A stretch of DNA of 64,000 bases from G963664115 sp965216035 (lineage in GTDB: Bacteria; Acidobacteriota; Terriglobia; 20CM-2-55-15). Location of the stretch: the NCBI GenBank assembly GCA_965216035.1, contig CBDCFM010000019.1:682001-746000 (forward strand), written 5' to 3'. The notes under the pieces are model-generated. The model ran no database searches, had not been told where the DNA came from, and was given only the letters and a program-made list of their open reading frames with translations. Position 1 is the first letter of the stretch. Each line of letters opens with the position of its first letter. The translations under genes were made by a program, and so were the position numbers. Below, piece by piece: positions 8,862 to 19,754 of this stretch.

Positions 8862-9765
8862 CGGAGTTCATCGAAGAAAATCGAGACCCGTATGGGGTCG
8901 AGTCGATCTGTAGTGTGCTGCCGATCGCCCCGTCGACGTTCTATGAGCATCAGATACGATGGCGCAATCCGGATCGATTACCGACCCGGGCAAAACGGGA
9001 TGCGGCCTTGCGGGGAGAGATCGACCGGGTGTGGCGGGAGAACCGTCGGGTCTACGGCGCCCCCAAGGTCTGGAAGCAGCTGAACCGGGAACACATCCCC
9101 GTGGCCCGATGCACGGTCGAACGGTTGATGCGCGATATGGGTCTGCGGGGAGTCGTCCGCGGGAAGAAGCCCCAGACGACGATTCCGGATGAGGCGGCGC
9201 TCCGGCCGCCGGATCTGGTGGGCCGGGACTTCACGGCCACACGTCCGAATCAGCTCTGGGTCGCGGATTTGAGTTATGTGGCCACCTGGAGCGGCTTCGT
9301 TTACGTCGCCTTTGTCATTGACGTGTTCTCACGAAAGATCGTCGGCTGGCGGGTCATGAACTCGCTGAAGACCGACATTGCCCTGGATGCTCTGGAGCAG
9401 GCCCTTTGGCGCGCTCCGACACCGACGGTCTGATTCATCACAGCGACCGCGGCAGCCAGTATCTGTCGATCCGCTACACGGAGCGGCTCTCCGAATCCGA
9501 GATCGAGCCCTCGGTTGGAAGCCGGGGCGATTCCTATGACAACGCGCTGGCCGAATCGGTGATCGGCCTGTACAAGACCGAGGTCATTCGAAAGGACGGC
9601 CCGTGGAAGGGAGTCGACGATGTCGAGTTCGCCACTCTCGACTGGGTGTCCTGGTTCAACGAGCAGCGGCTCCTGGGACCGATTGGCGACATACCACCGG
9701 CCGAATTCGAACAGATGTACTATCAGCAGCAACAGTCCCGCCTCGTCGAGGCGGGACTCAACTAA
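8858..9765 (+). pseudogene. IS3-family transposase OrfB, frameshifted
   Basis: An rve-type integrase. The frame from 8858 encodes the HTH_21 region (YGAPKVWKQLNREHIPVARC) and the first catalytic Asp (WVADLSYV), then stops at 9431. The remainder (HHSDRGSQYLS with the second Asp, DNALAESVIGLYKTE with the Glu) is in the next frame from about 9406 to 9765. A small indel around 9405-9420 therefore separates the catalytic residues. The element is probably immobile unless helped in trans. Confidence 0.85.
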
Positions 9766-9795
9766 AACTGTCTCCGGAAAACCCGGGGCGGTTCA

Positions 9796-12700
9796 CAGTC
9801 ACCGAACCGGTGGCCTTGTCCACCGTGATCGGGACGACGAATGTTTCGGCGAACGCAAGCGATGATACGGGTGTGACCTCGGTGCAGTTCCTACTCGACG
9901 GAGTGAACCTGGGCAGTGCGATCACAGCCCCACCCTACACGCTGGCCTGGGACACAGGCACGGCGCCGGAAGGTGCGCGCAAACTGAACGCCTTCGCTGA
10001 GGATGCGACGGGGAACCAGAGCGTTTCCGCAGACGTGTGGGTCACCGTGACCCATGCCGATACCACCGCGCCCACGGTCACCGAACCCGCGATATTGTCC
10101 ACCGTGATCGGGACGACGAATGTTTCAGCGAACGCAAGCGATGACACGGGTGTCACGTCGGTGCAATTCCTGCTCGACGGAGTGAACCTGGGTGGTGCGT
10201 TGACGGCCCCTCCCTACACGCTGGCCTGGGATACGAGCACGGCGCCGGAGGGCCCGCGCAAACTGAATGCCGTCGCTCAGGATGCGGCGGGGAACCAGAG
10301 CCTTTCTGCGGACGTATGGGTAACCGTCACCCATGCCGATACTACCGCGCCCGCGGTAACAGTCACCGAACCCGCGATGTTGTCCACCGTGATCGGGACG
10401 ACGAATGTTTCGGCGAACGCAAGCGATGACACGGGTGTGACCTCGGTGCAGTTCCTGCTCGACGGTGTCAATCTGGGTGCTGCGTTCACGGCTCCCCCCT
10501 ACACGCTGGCCTGGGACACGAGCACGGCGCCCGAGGGTGTGCGCAAACTGAACGCCGTCGCTGAGGATGCGACGGGGAACCAGAGCATTTCCGCGGACGT
10601 GTGGGTAACCGTAGCTTCCGCAGACGTGACAGCGCCGCTGCTGAGCCTCACGCCCTTTGCGCCTGCCGACGGGTCGATAGGTGTGACGGCCGGGACCAAC
10701 CTGGTGACAACTTTCAATGAAAACGTTGCGAAGGGGACCGGGAACATCATGATAGTGGAAACGGGCGTCGGAACGTTTGAGTTCATTCCCGTGACCTCGG
10801 GGCAAGTGTCGGTGTCGGGTGCGGTCGTCACGATTAATCCGTCGGGGACGCTGGACAGCGGAACGGCCTATCACGTTCTGGTCGACCCGACCGCGATCAC
10901 CGATACGTCGGGAAATTCCTTTGTGGGTATCTCGGGATCAACGACCTGGAATTTTGCTACCGTCGGTGCGGGTTGCGTTCTCAGCACGACCGGTTGGACC
11001 AACAATGCCTTTACGAATCAAAGCACGCCCTTCGAGGTTCAATATGATGCGATCCCGGATGGCGCCATTATCGATGGTTTGGTTGGACTCTCCCTGGGCA
11101 ATGCCACAGGCTACGCGAGTCTTGCAGCAACCACCCGTTTCAACATCAGCGGCACGATTGATGCCAGAAACGACAATATCTATTCTGCAGATGCGCTCAT
11201 ACCCTACGTGCCGGGCACCTCGTATCATTTCAGGCTGGTGATTGATCCCGTCGCCAAGGAGTACGACATCTATGTCACACCCACTGGGAGCGGGGAAATC
11301 GTCCTGGGCACAGGCTATGCGTTCCGGACCGAGCAGAGTACGGTTTCCAGTTTGGACACCTGGGCCGTGACCGCCGGAATTGGAAGTCAGACCGTCTGTA
11401 ATTTCGCACTTTCCCCCATCGTGTCGTCTGACACCACACCGCCGTCGGCTCCAGGCAATCTGACGGCTTCGCTTCAGTCCGCCTCCGCGATTGCCCTGAC
11501 TTGGAGTGCTTCGACAGACGACGTGGGTGTGGCCTTCTACAGCGTGGAGCGCTGTTTGGCCGCATACTGCAGCGCTTTTGTACCGGTCGCAGCGCCGACG
11601 GGAACTTCATATTCCGATACAGGTCTTGTGCTCAACCTGAGCTACCGGTATCGAGTCCGGGCCACGGATGCGGCGGGAAACAATTCCCCGTATTCGCCCC
11701 CTGTCGTAGCCACCCCGGTGGACACCACACCGCCCACAGCTCCAGGCAATCTGACGGCTTCGCTTCACTCCGCCTCCGCGGTGGACCTGACCTGGAGCGC
11801 TTCGACAGATGACGTGGCTGTAACCGGTTACAGTGTGGAGCGCTGCCTCGGGGCCGCCTGCAATAGCTTTGTACAAATCGCTGCACCGAAAGGGTTTTCG
11901 TATTCCGATACAGGCCTCGTGGCCAATACGACCTACCGGTATCGGGTGCGCGCCACGGACGCATCAGCACATAACTCACCGTATTCGTCCATTGTCGCAG
12001 TCGACCCGTCGGACACCAGCCCACCTTCGGCGCCCTCCAATCTGACGGCTTCGGCCCAGTCTTCATCCCTGATCAACCTGCATTGGAGCGCTTCGACAGA
12101 CAACGTGGGCGTCACCTTATACGTTGTCGAGCGTTGCGTCGGCACAACCTGCACCGGCTTTGTCCCGAACGGGGCACTCAACGGAACTTCATTTTCCGAT
12201 CCTGGCCTCGCGGCAAGCACGGTCTACCAGTATCGAGTCCAGGCAGTGGATGCGGCTGGAAACGTCTCGGCATTTTCGGCCCTGGTCAGTGCGACAACGA
12301 CCGCGGCACCAGGCCCTGTAGGGGGGGCCACGGCGAACCTTTCGGTTGGCGTCAGCGGGCTCTCCCTGACGACATCGGGTACCTCCCAGTCCCTGTCTCT
12401 CGGTTACGCCGAGGTCCAAGGGGATCCCGGCTTCCCGACGCCTGCCGGCACTGTAATTTTCGGATATCGTCAGAACGACATCCTGGCCACGGAAACGTCT
12501 ATTCCGGCGACGCCGCTGGTCGAGTCAGGCCGCATCTATGCGCAGCTCAACGGCACAACGGATACCGGAGTTGCGATCGTCAATCCCAATGCGGTGCCGA
12601 CGCAGGTGTCCTATTACGTCACCGATGAGAACGGATGGAGCGTCGCGGGAGGCTCGTTTGTTGTGCCACCGGCCACACGGATGTCGCGATTTCTCTCGGA

Positions 12701-13730
12701 GGCGCCCTTCAACGTCCAGGGTCCTATTAACGGAACGGTCACGTTTCATGCGACGAATCCGATCGCGGTCCTGGCACTGAGAGGATTCACGAACGAGCGC
12801 TCTGAGTTCCTGGTTTCAAGCTATCCCATTGTGGGACTCTTCCCACCCGTCGGTGAGTCGATATGGTTCCCGCACTTTACAGTCGGCGCCGGATGGGCGA
12901 CCGAACTGGTCCTCGTCAATCCGACCGATCGGCCTCTGTCAGGAACTGTCGAGTTGATTTCCAGCACCGCGAACGTGACGATTGGTGCGATCGGCGGGGG
13001 CGCGGCTCCCTTCACGTACTCCATACCCCCGGGCAGCGTGTCGCGGCTTGAAATAGCGCCAAACGGTGGACCCCAGTCGTTGACCGGGTTGGTGACGGGC
13101 GCTATACGCGTCACGCCGTCAACAAATGGCGAAACCCCCTCAGGTCTGGCAATTTTCCGCTATGAGGAGGCAGGCATCACGGTGACAGAAGCCTCAGTAC
13201 CCGCGCTTCGGACTGGATCTGCGTTTCGGATTTATTCGGAGTCTCTCGGCTCGCTTCTTGCGGGCGAAATGACATCGATTGAGACCGGACTTGCGGTCGT
13301 CAATCCTTCCGCCAGTGACACGCTCGTGAGTTTTGAACTCCTGGATCTCGGTGGGGCACCGTTGGGTATCCAGCATAGTCGAGTCGTCGGGGCCAATTCT
13401 CAGATCGCGATGTTCCTGAGTGAAATCGGATTCAACGCGGTGCCTGACGACTTCAAGGGTGTGCTGCGCATATCGTCGAATTCTCCCGACGGAATCGCTG
13501 TATTGGGTCTCCGTGGCCAGTTGAACGAGAGAGGAGACTTTCTGTTGACTACGCTCGAACCGATCGATGAGAACAGTGCGCCTCAGGGGCCGCTTTACTT
13601 CCCTCACATCGTGGATTCCGGAGGGTTTACATCTCAGCTGATTCTCTTTAACGGACAGGGGCAGCCAATGTCCGGTGTTCTCGATCTGTTCATCGACTCC
13701 GGAGCGCCAATTTCCTACACCCTACAGTAG
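9796..13730 (+). pseudogene. 3' part of the giant secreted Ig/FN3 repeat protein
   Basis: This continues the gene starting at 5112 beyond the IS3 element; its only available start codons lie inside the IS. It encodes the rest of a seven-copy set of 96-residue Ig repeats, a third Big_5 plus CVLSTTGWTNN domain, three FN3 domains (TTPPSAPGNLTASLQ and relatives, each with a C-x5-C pair), and a C-terminal region with repeats of the type TGVAIVNPNAVPTQVSYYV and LALRGFTNERSEFLVSSYPI. The uninterrupted protein would have been about 2,430 residues. The last segment is common in large secreted Acidobacteriota proteins; I do not know its role. Confidence 0.8.
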
Positions 13731-14024
13731 TCTTCGAGGGGCCCTCCGTCGCGAGAGGATGGCCCCAAAGCGAGCAGATGGCCCCCAAAGCAGAAGCCTT
13801 CGGAAACAGCGCCCTTTGAGCCAATCAATCCGGCGCCGGAGTAAACAAGCGGGGAGAAATGCGGCTGATACACCGATGATCTGTTCGTCGCCGCATCGCC
13901 CCTGCTCGCTGCTTATTTCTCCCGGGTCTCCTTACTAATGATTTCCACGCGTGAAGGGAACCGGTCTATAGCCGGGAGGTCAGACAAAGGCTGCGATGTC
14001 CGATGCCCGGTGCGCGAGACGGCC
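13731..14024. other. Intergenic, weak inverted repeat
   Basis: CGGGGAGAAAT (near 13850) and ATTTCTCCCG (near 13914) can pair across about 55 bases, so this may be a weak transcription stop after the giant gene. No T-run follows. No gene is seen. Confidence 0.3.
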
Positions 14025-14629
14025 TCAGGGTTGGTTTGAGGCGAGGTATTGATTGAGGAACTCGTCTACGTGTCCCTCCATAGCGTTCAACACAAAATTC
14101 AGATCGCCCCCGTGAGTGCCCACACTTCCGGTCGCCCACGTTTCCCCCGTGTGAGTGAGCACGGTGAAATCGGGATCCGTTGGAGAAAATACGTCGCTGC
14201 GATTGACCCTGAGGTAGTACGTTTTTCGGTGGAATGAAACGTCGATGTTGTATGCCGGCCCGACTCCGTTGATCCCGACATACAGCCATTGGGGGCTGGC
14301 ATCGTCTTCCGGTAGAGCTGTGAAGTCGAGCGATTGCAGCCGCTGTTGAACGCGGCCCCGGATGCTGTCTTGGGTCAGACCGATTTCCCGTAAACTAGCA
14401 GGCACATCCGCAACGAGTAACCTGATGTTCTGGAAATTTTCAACTTCGAGTCCAGACCCCCCGGCTGTGGCCCCCAGGGCGCGATAGGCTTCAAAGTCAG
14501 CTCTGATTCTTTCAGACTCCCCAAAGACCGCGCCTCTGTAAGTCGGCCGAGCTGCTGGTCCTGACCGAAAACCGGAAAGACGGACAGAAAGATGCTGGGG
14601 ATAACGGCTGATATCAGCTTCAAGTGCAT
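14025..14629 (-). pseudogene. Secreted conserved protein with a frameshift at a six-base C run
   Basis: The first frame starts at 14629 with a signal peptide (MHLKLISAVIPSIFLSVFPV, cleavage near FGQD) and runs to APWGPQPGGLDSK. The second frame carries the rest: GLEVENFQNIRLLVADVPAS to the C-terminus EFLNQYLASNQP at 14025. The frames meet at a run of six C on the plus strand (14457-14462). Joined, they give a plausible exported protein of about 200 residues. Either the gene is broken, the run is slippery or phase-variable, or the base count is a sequencing error. The function is unknown. Confidence 0.65.
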
Positions 14630-14934
14630 GCGGATTCCTTTATGGTGGGTCGATTGCCTCGAACAGACTAAGCTTAACTTACATCCTGCCGGAGAGCAGT
14701 ACCAGCTGAAAAATGTCGCCGGTCTCTCGTTGACCGTGTACCCGCGGCAGGTGATGACGCATCGTGGGTGGCATCTATGGGGAGATTCCAGGGTCCTAAA
14801 GTCGATTCACCTCGACGATGGTCTTCCCGCTGACCGACGCACTGCCACGTGATGACGGGGCCTTCATTGCGAGAAGGCTCTAATTTTCCTATCCATTTAT
14901 CTGGCCGGGCGGACAAGCGGGGGGCCTTGGGTTT

Positions 14935-15513
14935 ATGGGAACGGTGAAACACGTCCGAAAGATTGTCCCTCTGCGCACGACACGGAGGGTCCGGGAGGTT
15001 CTGTCTGATGATACGCTACGGCAGATCGAAGGGCTCGCGCTCCAGTGGAAGCTTTCAGGGGTGGCGACGCAATCGGGGAGGCGTTCCCGGATCCGGAACT
15101 GCCCCGGTATCGTGGCCCTGTTTACCGGAGCTGATGGCACCGGAAAGACCATGGCTGCGAGATATATCGCGGGCACTCTGGGAATGGACCTGTGCCGGGT
15201 GGATCTCTCGGGCCTGGTCAGCAACTACATCGGTGAGACGGAGAAGAATCTGACCCGGATCTTTGATCAGGCCCTGGGGAATGACCTTCTCCTTTTTTTC
15301 GACGAAGCGGATGCCCTGTTTGGCAAACGCACCTTGGTGCCCGACGCCCATGGCCGACACACCAATCCGGGGGTCGCTTACCTGCTGCAGTGACTCGAGA
15401 GCGATCCCGGTGTGGCGATCCTGACCACCCACACGAAGGCCAGTGTAGATCCGGCCTTGATCCGGCGCCTCCGTGTAGTGATCGATTTTCCGAGACCCGA
15501 TATATTGAGATGA
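14935..15513 (+). pseudogene. AAA+ ATPase with an in-frame TGA
   Basis: The Walker A is TGADGTGKTMAARYIAGTLG, followed by a sensor region with VSNYIGETEKNL and a Walker B LLLFFDEADALFGKR. The first frame stops at TGA (15391-15393) after VAYLLQ. The same frame then resumes with LESDPGVAILTTHTKASVDP and ALIRRLRVVIDFPRPDI, the normal sensor and arginine-finger section. The family resembles the AAA+ proteins of contractile injection loci (Afp15 type) and related cell-division-like ATPases. No injection-system genes are nearby. There is no convincing ribosome-binding site and the N-terminus may be truncated. Confidence 0.7.
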
Positions 15514-15975
15514 GCATGAGGCACTGAAGGGTTGCAGACATGGTTCCCGACGGAGGGTCGCTATTCACGGGGAATCATTTCGACAGAATTCCTGTCAGCC
15601 CATCGCCGCAACCCCCGGTCCGACATCCCGAGAATCTCTCCCGCCTGTAATCGGTTAATCTGTCCACTCACTGCCCGCGTGATCACTTCCGTGATCATCA
15701 TTGCCCGCTCCAGTGCCCGGGCCGGATACAACTGCATTCGCCGCCCGCCAGTGCGAATGCGTCTTTATCGGGAATGCATCCTCTATTCTGGCCCGCTCTC
15801 TCTCAGGACCGGACACTGCATTTGCTACATCCACCGGACACATTATCTGCTACCGAAACACGGACTAGTATTGTCTTGACAGGGTAGGTCGGCACTGTTA
15901 ACGTGCGGCCAGAAACACAAGAAGACTATAGAAACCTATCGTTGTACGGATGGTCCCACCCCGAAACCGCGTGGG
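15514..15975. other. Intergenic region upstream of the TonB receptor
   Basis: No gene is recognised; the open frames here are short and antisense to each other. The promoter-like TTGACA lies at its 3' end. Confidence 0.4.
15876..15904 (+). promoter_or_regulatory. Possible sigma-70 promoter for the TonB receptor
   Basis: A perfect TTGACA (15876-15881) is followed after 17 bases by TAACGT (15899-15904), a weak -10. It lies 72 bases before the assigned start codon. This is inferred from motif and spacing alone. Confidence 0.4.
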
Positions 15976-18900
15976 ATGTTCGGCGCTGTACCGAAAGTGG
16001 AAAGTGACTTTGATCACTGTTTCCCACTCGTCGAACCGGGGAAGCCGTCTCGGAAGACACCAGGCAATTCAAATGATGGAGGAGATGCAGCTATCAGACA
16101 CTCTGAAAAGACCGTAGAACGAGGCAGTAGGATCGTTGCCTGCAAGCTGCTGGCAGGCCTTCTGATTCTCCTGACGACTTCGACAGGAGCCTGGGCCCAG
16201 GAGACCGCCCAGATTAACGGATCGATTACGGATCCAACCGGGGCCTTGCTGCCCGGAGTGGAGGTCACCGCCACCCATACCGACAGGGGCGTGGCTCGGA
16301 CGGCGGTCTCGAACGAAACAGGATCCTTTGTCCGGCCGAACCTCCCGCTGGGACCCTATACGCTGGAAGCTTCCCTTCCAGGTTTCAGTACCTTTCTCCA
16401 AACCGGAATCGTGTTGCAGGTGGGCGCCAGCCCGGTCATCACTGTCGTCCTGGAGGTCGGACAGGTCGCCCAGACCATCGAGGTCCAGGCCGACGCGCTA
16501 ATGGTGGAGACCCGGAACACCGGCATTGGCCAGGTCTTAGACAACACACGCGTGCTGGAACTTCCCTTGAACGGCCGCCAGGTGACCGAACTGATCGCGC
16601 TTTCGGGGGCCGCTATCACCTCACCTACCCGTGGCACGAGCCGGAACTATCCGACCATCGCCGTTTCGGTTGGCGGTGGGCAGGACAACGGCCTGTCCTA
16701 CCGGATGGACGGGGGAACGCACAACGATCCGTTCAACAACCTCAACATGCCCTTGCCGTTTCCGGATGCGCTCCAGGAGTTCAAAGTTGACACCAGCGCC
16801 GTCCCCGCGCGGCACGGCCAGCATTCGGCGGGCCTGGTGAGCGTGGTCACCAAGTCGGGAACCAACGAGATTCACGGTAGCGCGTTTGAATTCGTGCGCA
16901 ACGAGGTATTCAACGCCCGCAATACCTTCGCAAACGAACGCAACTCGCTGAAGCGCAACCAGTTTGGCGGCACGATCGGGGGGCCGATTGTCCCGAATCG
17001 GCTGTTGTTTTTCACCGGCTATCAGCGGACCATGAGACGTTCCGCGCCGTCGACCACTTTCGCTTTCGTTCCAACCGCGGAAGTGCTGAACGGTGACTTC
17101 AGGCAGATCGCAGGTGAGGGATGCCGGGGAGCGGGACGGGGAGTCACCTTGAGAGGCAGGCGCGACATCCGGGATGACTTCCCCTTCGTTGACAACCAGA
17201 TCGACCCCGCGCTTCTCTCTCCGGTCGCAAAAAACATCGCGGCCCGGCTCCCCACCCCAACCGACCCTTGCGGGAGAATCGAGTTCAGTGAAAGAGACAA
17301 CGAAGACGAGCACCAGTTGGTAAACCGCCTGGACTTTCAGCAGAGTGACAGCCACTCGATGTTTTTCCGTTATTCGATCCACAGGCTGACGAGTCCGAGC
17401 GACTACAACGGGACGATTCCCATAGCGGTGGATGCACCGAATTGGACCCGGAAATACCAGTCGGGCGTGTTCGGCGATACGTGGTCGATCACCAACAATT
17501 TGATCAATTCCTTCCGGGTGACCCTGATTCGAACAGCCAACACCAAATCCTTCTTCGACGTCTTCACGCCCGGGGAGGTGGGGGTCACGGATTTCACCTC
17601 TCCGGAGGCTCCTTACCCGAAGATGATGATTGTTGATGTCCGAGGCGCGTTCGACACCTTCTCACAGCAGGCCACTCCGTCGTACACGAACTCGACCGGC
17701 TATGAAGTCTCCAACGACGTCGGTTGGGTGAAGGGCAACCACCAGTACGCGTTCGGAGGATCTTTCATGCGCCAGTGGATGTATATTTCGTCCAGCAGCT
17801 CCTCCCCCGGCAATTGGCGCTTCCGAACCCGGGGCACCGGGCTGTCGATGGCCGATTTCATGATTGGCTATGTGGACCGCTTCCGGCAGGAAGATCTGGC
17901 GACCTGGTATCCCGGGCAGGACTTTCGTTCGCTGTACGCGCAGGACACCTGGAGGGCGACGCCTAACTTCACTGTCAATCTCGGCCTCCGCTGGGAACTC
18001 TTCACGCCGCAGGTGCGGAATGACAAGCGCACCGGGCGGTTCCGGAGGGATTGGTTTGACGAGGGTCGCCAGAGCACCGTGTTTCTGAACGCTCCGAAGG
18101 GCTATCTGTACTCTGGCGGCGACCGCCCAGTGGGCATCCCGGGCGATGAGGGAATGCCGGACAATGCCCAGATCAGCAACAACCTCTGGGGCCATTTTGC
18201 GCCCCGCGTCGGACTGGCGTGGGACGTGGCCGGCGACGGCCGCACGAGCATCCGCGCCGCCTATGGGATCTTCTACGACTACCCGCACACCTACCAGTTC
18301 AACGGCCTGCGGAACCTCACGCCGTTCACCCCGCGTATTACGTATAACCGGTACATCGGCGGACTGGATGATCCGTGGCTCAGAAATCCGGGAGGCAACC
18401 CGATACCGGTCATCGCGACCCCGGACTTAAATTTCCCTCCCGGCGCGCTGTTCATGACCCTCGATGAGGACTATAAGTCGCCCTACGTCCACCAGTGGAA
18501 CTTCAGTATTCAGCGCCAGCTCGGTCGCGAGTGGATGGCGACCGCAAACTACATCGGCAATACCTCGATCCACCTGTTGGGCATCCGGGAGGCCAATCCG
18601 GAGATCGACGGCGTGCGGGAGTTGACCCGCGCCGATCCAACGTCCCAGATGGCCGCCCTCAATAAGTTCGACGACGGGGGCACGGGCAACTACAACGCGA
18701 TGTGGCTCTCGCTCGAGCGGCAGAGTGCGGCCATGAATTTCCGGTTGAACTACACCTGGTCCCACAGCATCGGCGATCAGACCAGCTTCAATTCCACCAG
18801 TTCGGGGCGCCCGCACCTCAACCGGCGCACGGCTAACCGCGGCAACAACATTCTGGACCGGCGGCACGCGTTCAACCTGTCGACGGTGTACGAGATGCCG

Positions 18901-19371
18901 CAGTTCGCCAATTCCACACTGCGGGCGCTGGCCAGCGGCTGGCGGGCCTCGGGCATTCTCAAGGGCCTGTCCGGCGACTTTTTCGATGTCGGTTGTGATT
19001 GCGACCGCGCGAATACGGATGAGGACGACCAGAGGGCGCACCAACTGATGGACAACGTTTTCATGCCCAACCCCGCTGCCGACCAGTGGCTGAACCCGGC
19101 CGCCTTCGGCACACCGGCGGAGGGCACCTACGGGGACCTCGGCCCCAACAGCATCCAGGGTCCGGGCATCTTTACGCTCGACATCGGCCTGACTCGAAGG
19201 TTTTCCATCGGGGAGAACCGGGTGCTCGAGTTCCGAGTCGAGACTTTTAACTTGCCGAACCACGTCAATCTGAATAACCCGGAGAATATTATCGACGATA
19301 GTGATTTTGGCCAGATTACCTCGGCCAGCGATCCTCGGATCATGCAGTTTGCCTTGAAGTTCATCTTCTGA
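15976..19371 (+). CDS. TonB-dependent receptor, Oar-like
   Basis: A 1131-residue outer-membrane protein. After a signal peptide (KLLAGLLILLTTSTGAWAQ) come a carboxypeptidase-regulatory-like domain (INGSITDPTGALLPGVEVTA), a plug region (TRNTGIGQVLDNTRVLELPL) and a long beta-barrel ending in the expected aromatic residue (FALKFIF). Proteins of this architecture import ligands through the outer membrane; the substrate cannot be told. The start is uncertain: from the ATG at 15976 the signal peptide begins only after about 54 residues and no other in-frame start is available. A short out-of-frame ATGATGGAGGAGATG at 16073 hints at an indel. It is followed by a terminator. Confidence 0.88.
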   Translation: MFGAVPKVESDFDHCFPLVEPGKPSRKTPGNSNDGGDAAIRHSEKTVERGSRIVACKLLAGLLILLTTSTGAWAQETAQINGSITDPTGALLPGVEVTATHTDRGVARTAVSNETGSFVRPNLPLGPYTLEASLPGFSTFLQTGIVLQVGASPVITVVLEVGQVAQTIEVQADALMVETRNTGIGQVLDNTRVLELPLNGRQVTELIALSGAAITSPTRGTSRNYPTIAVSVGGGQDNGLSYRMDGGTHNDPFNNLNMPLPFPDALQEFKVDTSAVPARHGQHSAGLVSVVTKSGTNEIHGSAFEFVRNEVFNARNTFANERNSLKRNQFGGTIGGPIVPNRLLFFTGYQRTMRRSAPSTTFAFVPTAEVLNGDFRQIAGEGCRGAGRGVTLRGRRDIRDDFPFVDNQIDPALLSPVAKNIAARLPTPTDPCGRIEFSERDNEDEHQLVNRLDFQQSDSHSMFFRYSIHRLTSPSDYNGTIPIAVDAPNWTRKYQSGVFGDTWSITNNLINSFRVTLIRTANTKSFFDVFTPGEVGVTDFTSPEAPYPKMMIVDVRGAFDTFSQQATPSYTNSTGYEVSNDVGWVKGNHQYAFGGSFMRQWMYISSSSSSPGNWRFRTRGTGLSMADFMIGYVDRFRQEDLATWYPGQDFRSLYAQDTWRATPNFTVNLGLRWELFTPQVRNDKRTGRFRRDWFDEGRQSTVFLNAPKGYLYSGGDRPVGIPGDEGMPDNAQISNNLWGHFAPRVGLAWDVAGDGRTSIRAAYGIFYDYPHTYQFNGLRNLTPFTPRITYNRYIGGLDDPWLRNPGGNPIPVIATPDLNFPPGALFMTLDEDYKSPYVHQWNFSIQRQLGREWMATANYIGNTSIHLLGIREANPEIDGVRELTRADPTSQMAALNKFDDGGTGNYNAMWLSLERQSAAMNFRLNYTWSHSIGDQTSFNSTSSGRPHLNRRTANRGNNILDRRHAFNLSTVYEMPQFANSTLRALASGWRASGILKGLSGDFFDVGCDCDRANTDEDDQRAHQLMDNVFMPNPAADQWLNPAAFGTPAEGTYGDLGPNSIQGPGIFTLDIGLTRRFSIGENRVLEFRVETFNLPNHVNLNNPENIIDDSDFGQITSASDPRIMQFALKFIF

Positions 19372-19405
19372 TAGCGCGCTATCGATCAGGAGTTGAAGTA
19401 ACAGC

Positions 19406-19440
19406 TGCGGCCTTCCTCGAGAACGGGGAAGGCCGCATTT
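19406..19440 (+). terminator. Terminator after the TonB receptor
   Basis: TGCGGCCTTCC and GGAAGGCCGCA form an 11-bp stem with a 10-base loop, followed by TTTGTCTG. It lies 35 bases after the receptor stop codon. Confidence 0.75.
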
Positions 19441-19592
19441 GTCTGTGTGGGGAATCCCAGTCCCCGCGCTCTATTGTGCAGTGTCAGGTTGAGCTATCTG
19501 ACGACGTCATCGGGGCCGTTATCCCACGCCAGGGATGATGACTTCGGGGGACTTGAGATTGGCGTAGTGTTTCCAGTTGCTCTAAGAGGCTG

Positions 19593-19754
19593 CTGAAAAA
19601 GCCATCCATGACTTTTTCAGCAAGGCCATCCGAGAAGTGTGATTCTCGGATGGCTGACATTTTCAATGGCTTACAGCCGTCGAAAATGGTGGCACATCCT
19701 GTGCCGCACGAGCAGACTGCCAAAAATTGGGCGTTTTTCCCCCAGCCTGCTAAT
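19593..19754. repeat. MITE-like dispersed repeat, copy A
   Basis: About 162 bases matching 40214-40375. The outer ends are inverted: GGCTGCTGAAAAA at the left and, on the other strand, TTAGCAGGCTG...GAAAAACGCC at the right. Inside are further hairpins, such as GCCATCCGAGAA with TTCTCGGATGGC. No coding capacity. The right end coincides with the TAG stop codon of the amidohydrolase (19750-19752), as copy B does with another gene. Confidence 0.75.

Larger units (their letters stand above)
8487..9795 (+). mobile_element. IS3-family insertion sequence inside the giant repeat gene
   Basis: A 1309-bp element with 26-bp terminal inverted repeats. The ends read TGAACCACCCCGGGTTTTCC at the left and, reverse complemented, TGAACCGCCCCGGGTTTTCC at the right, each followed by GGAGAC. 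A 3-bp target duplication, CAG, flanks it (8484-8486 and 9796-9798). Removing the element and one CAG restores the reading VTVTEPVALS, which matches the neighbouring Ig repeats. Confidence 0.93.

Noticed and set aside
5346..8950. Many minus-strand frames within the giant Ig/FN3 gene
   Set aside because: They repeat with the period of the coding repeats and are shadows of the plus-strand frame.
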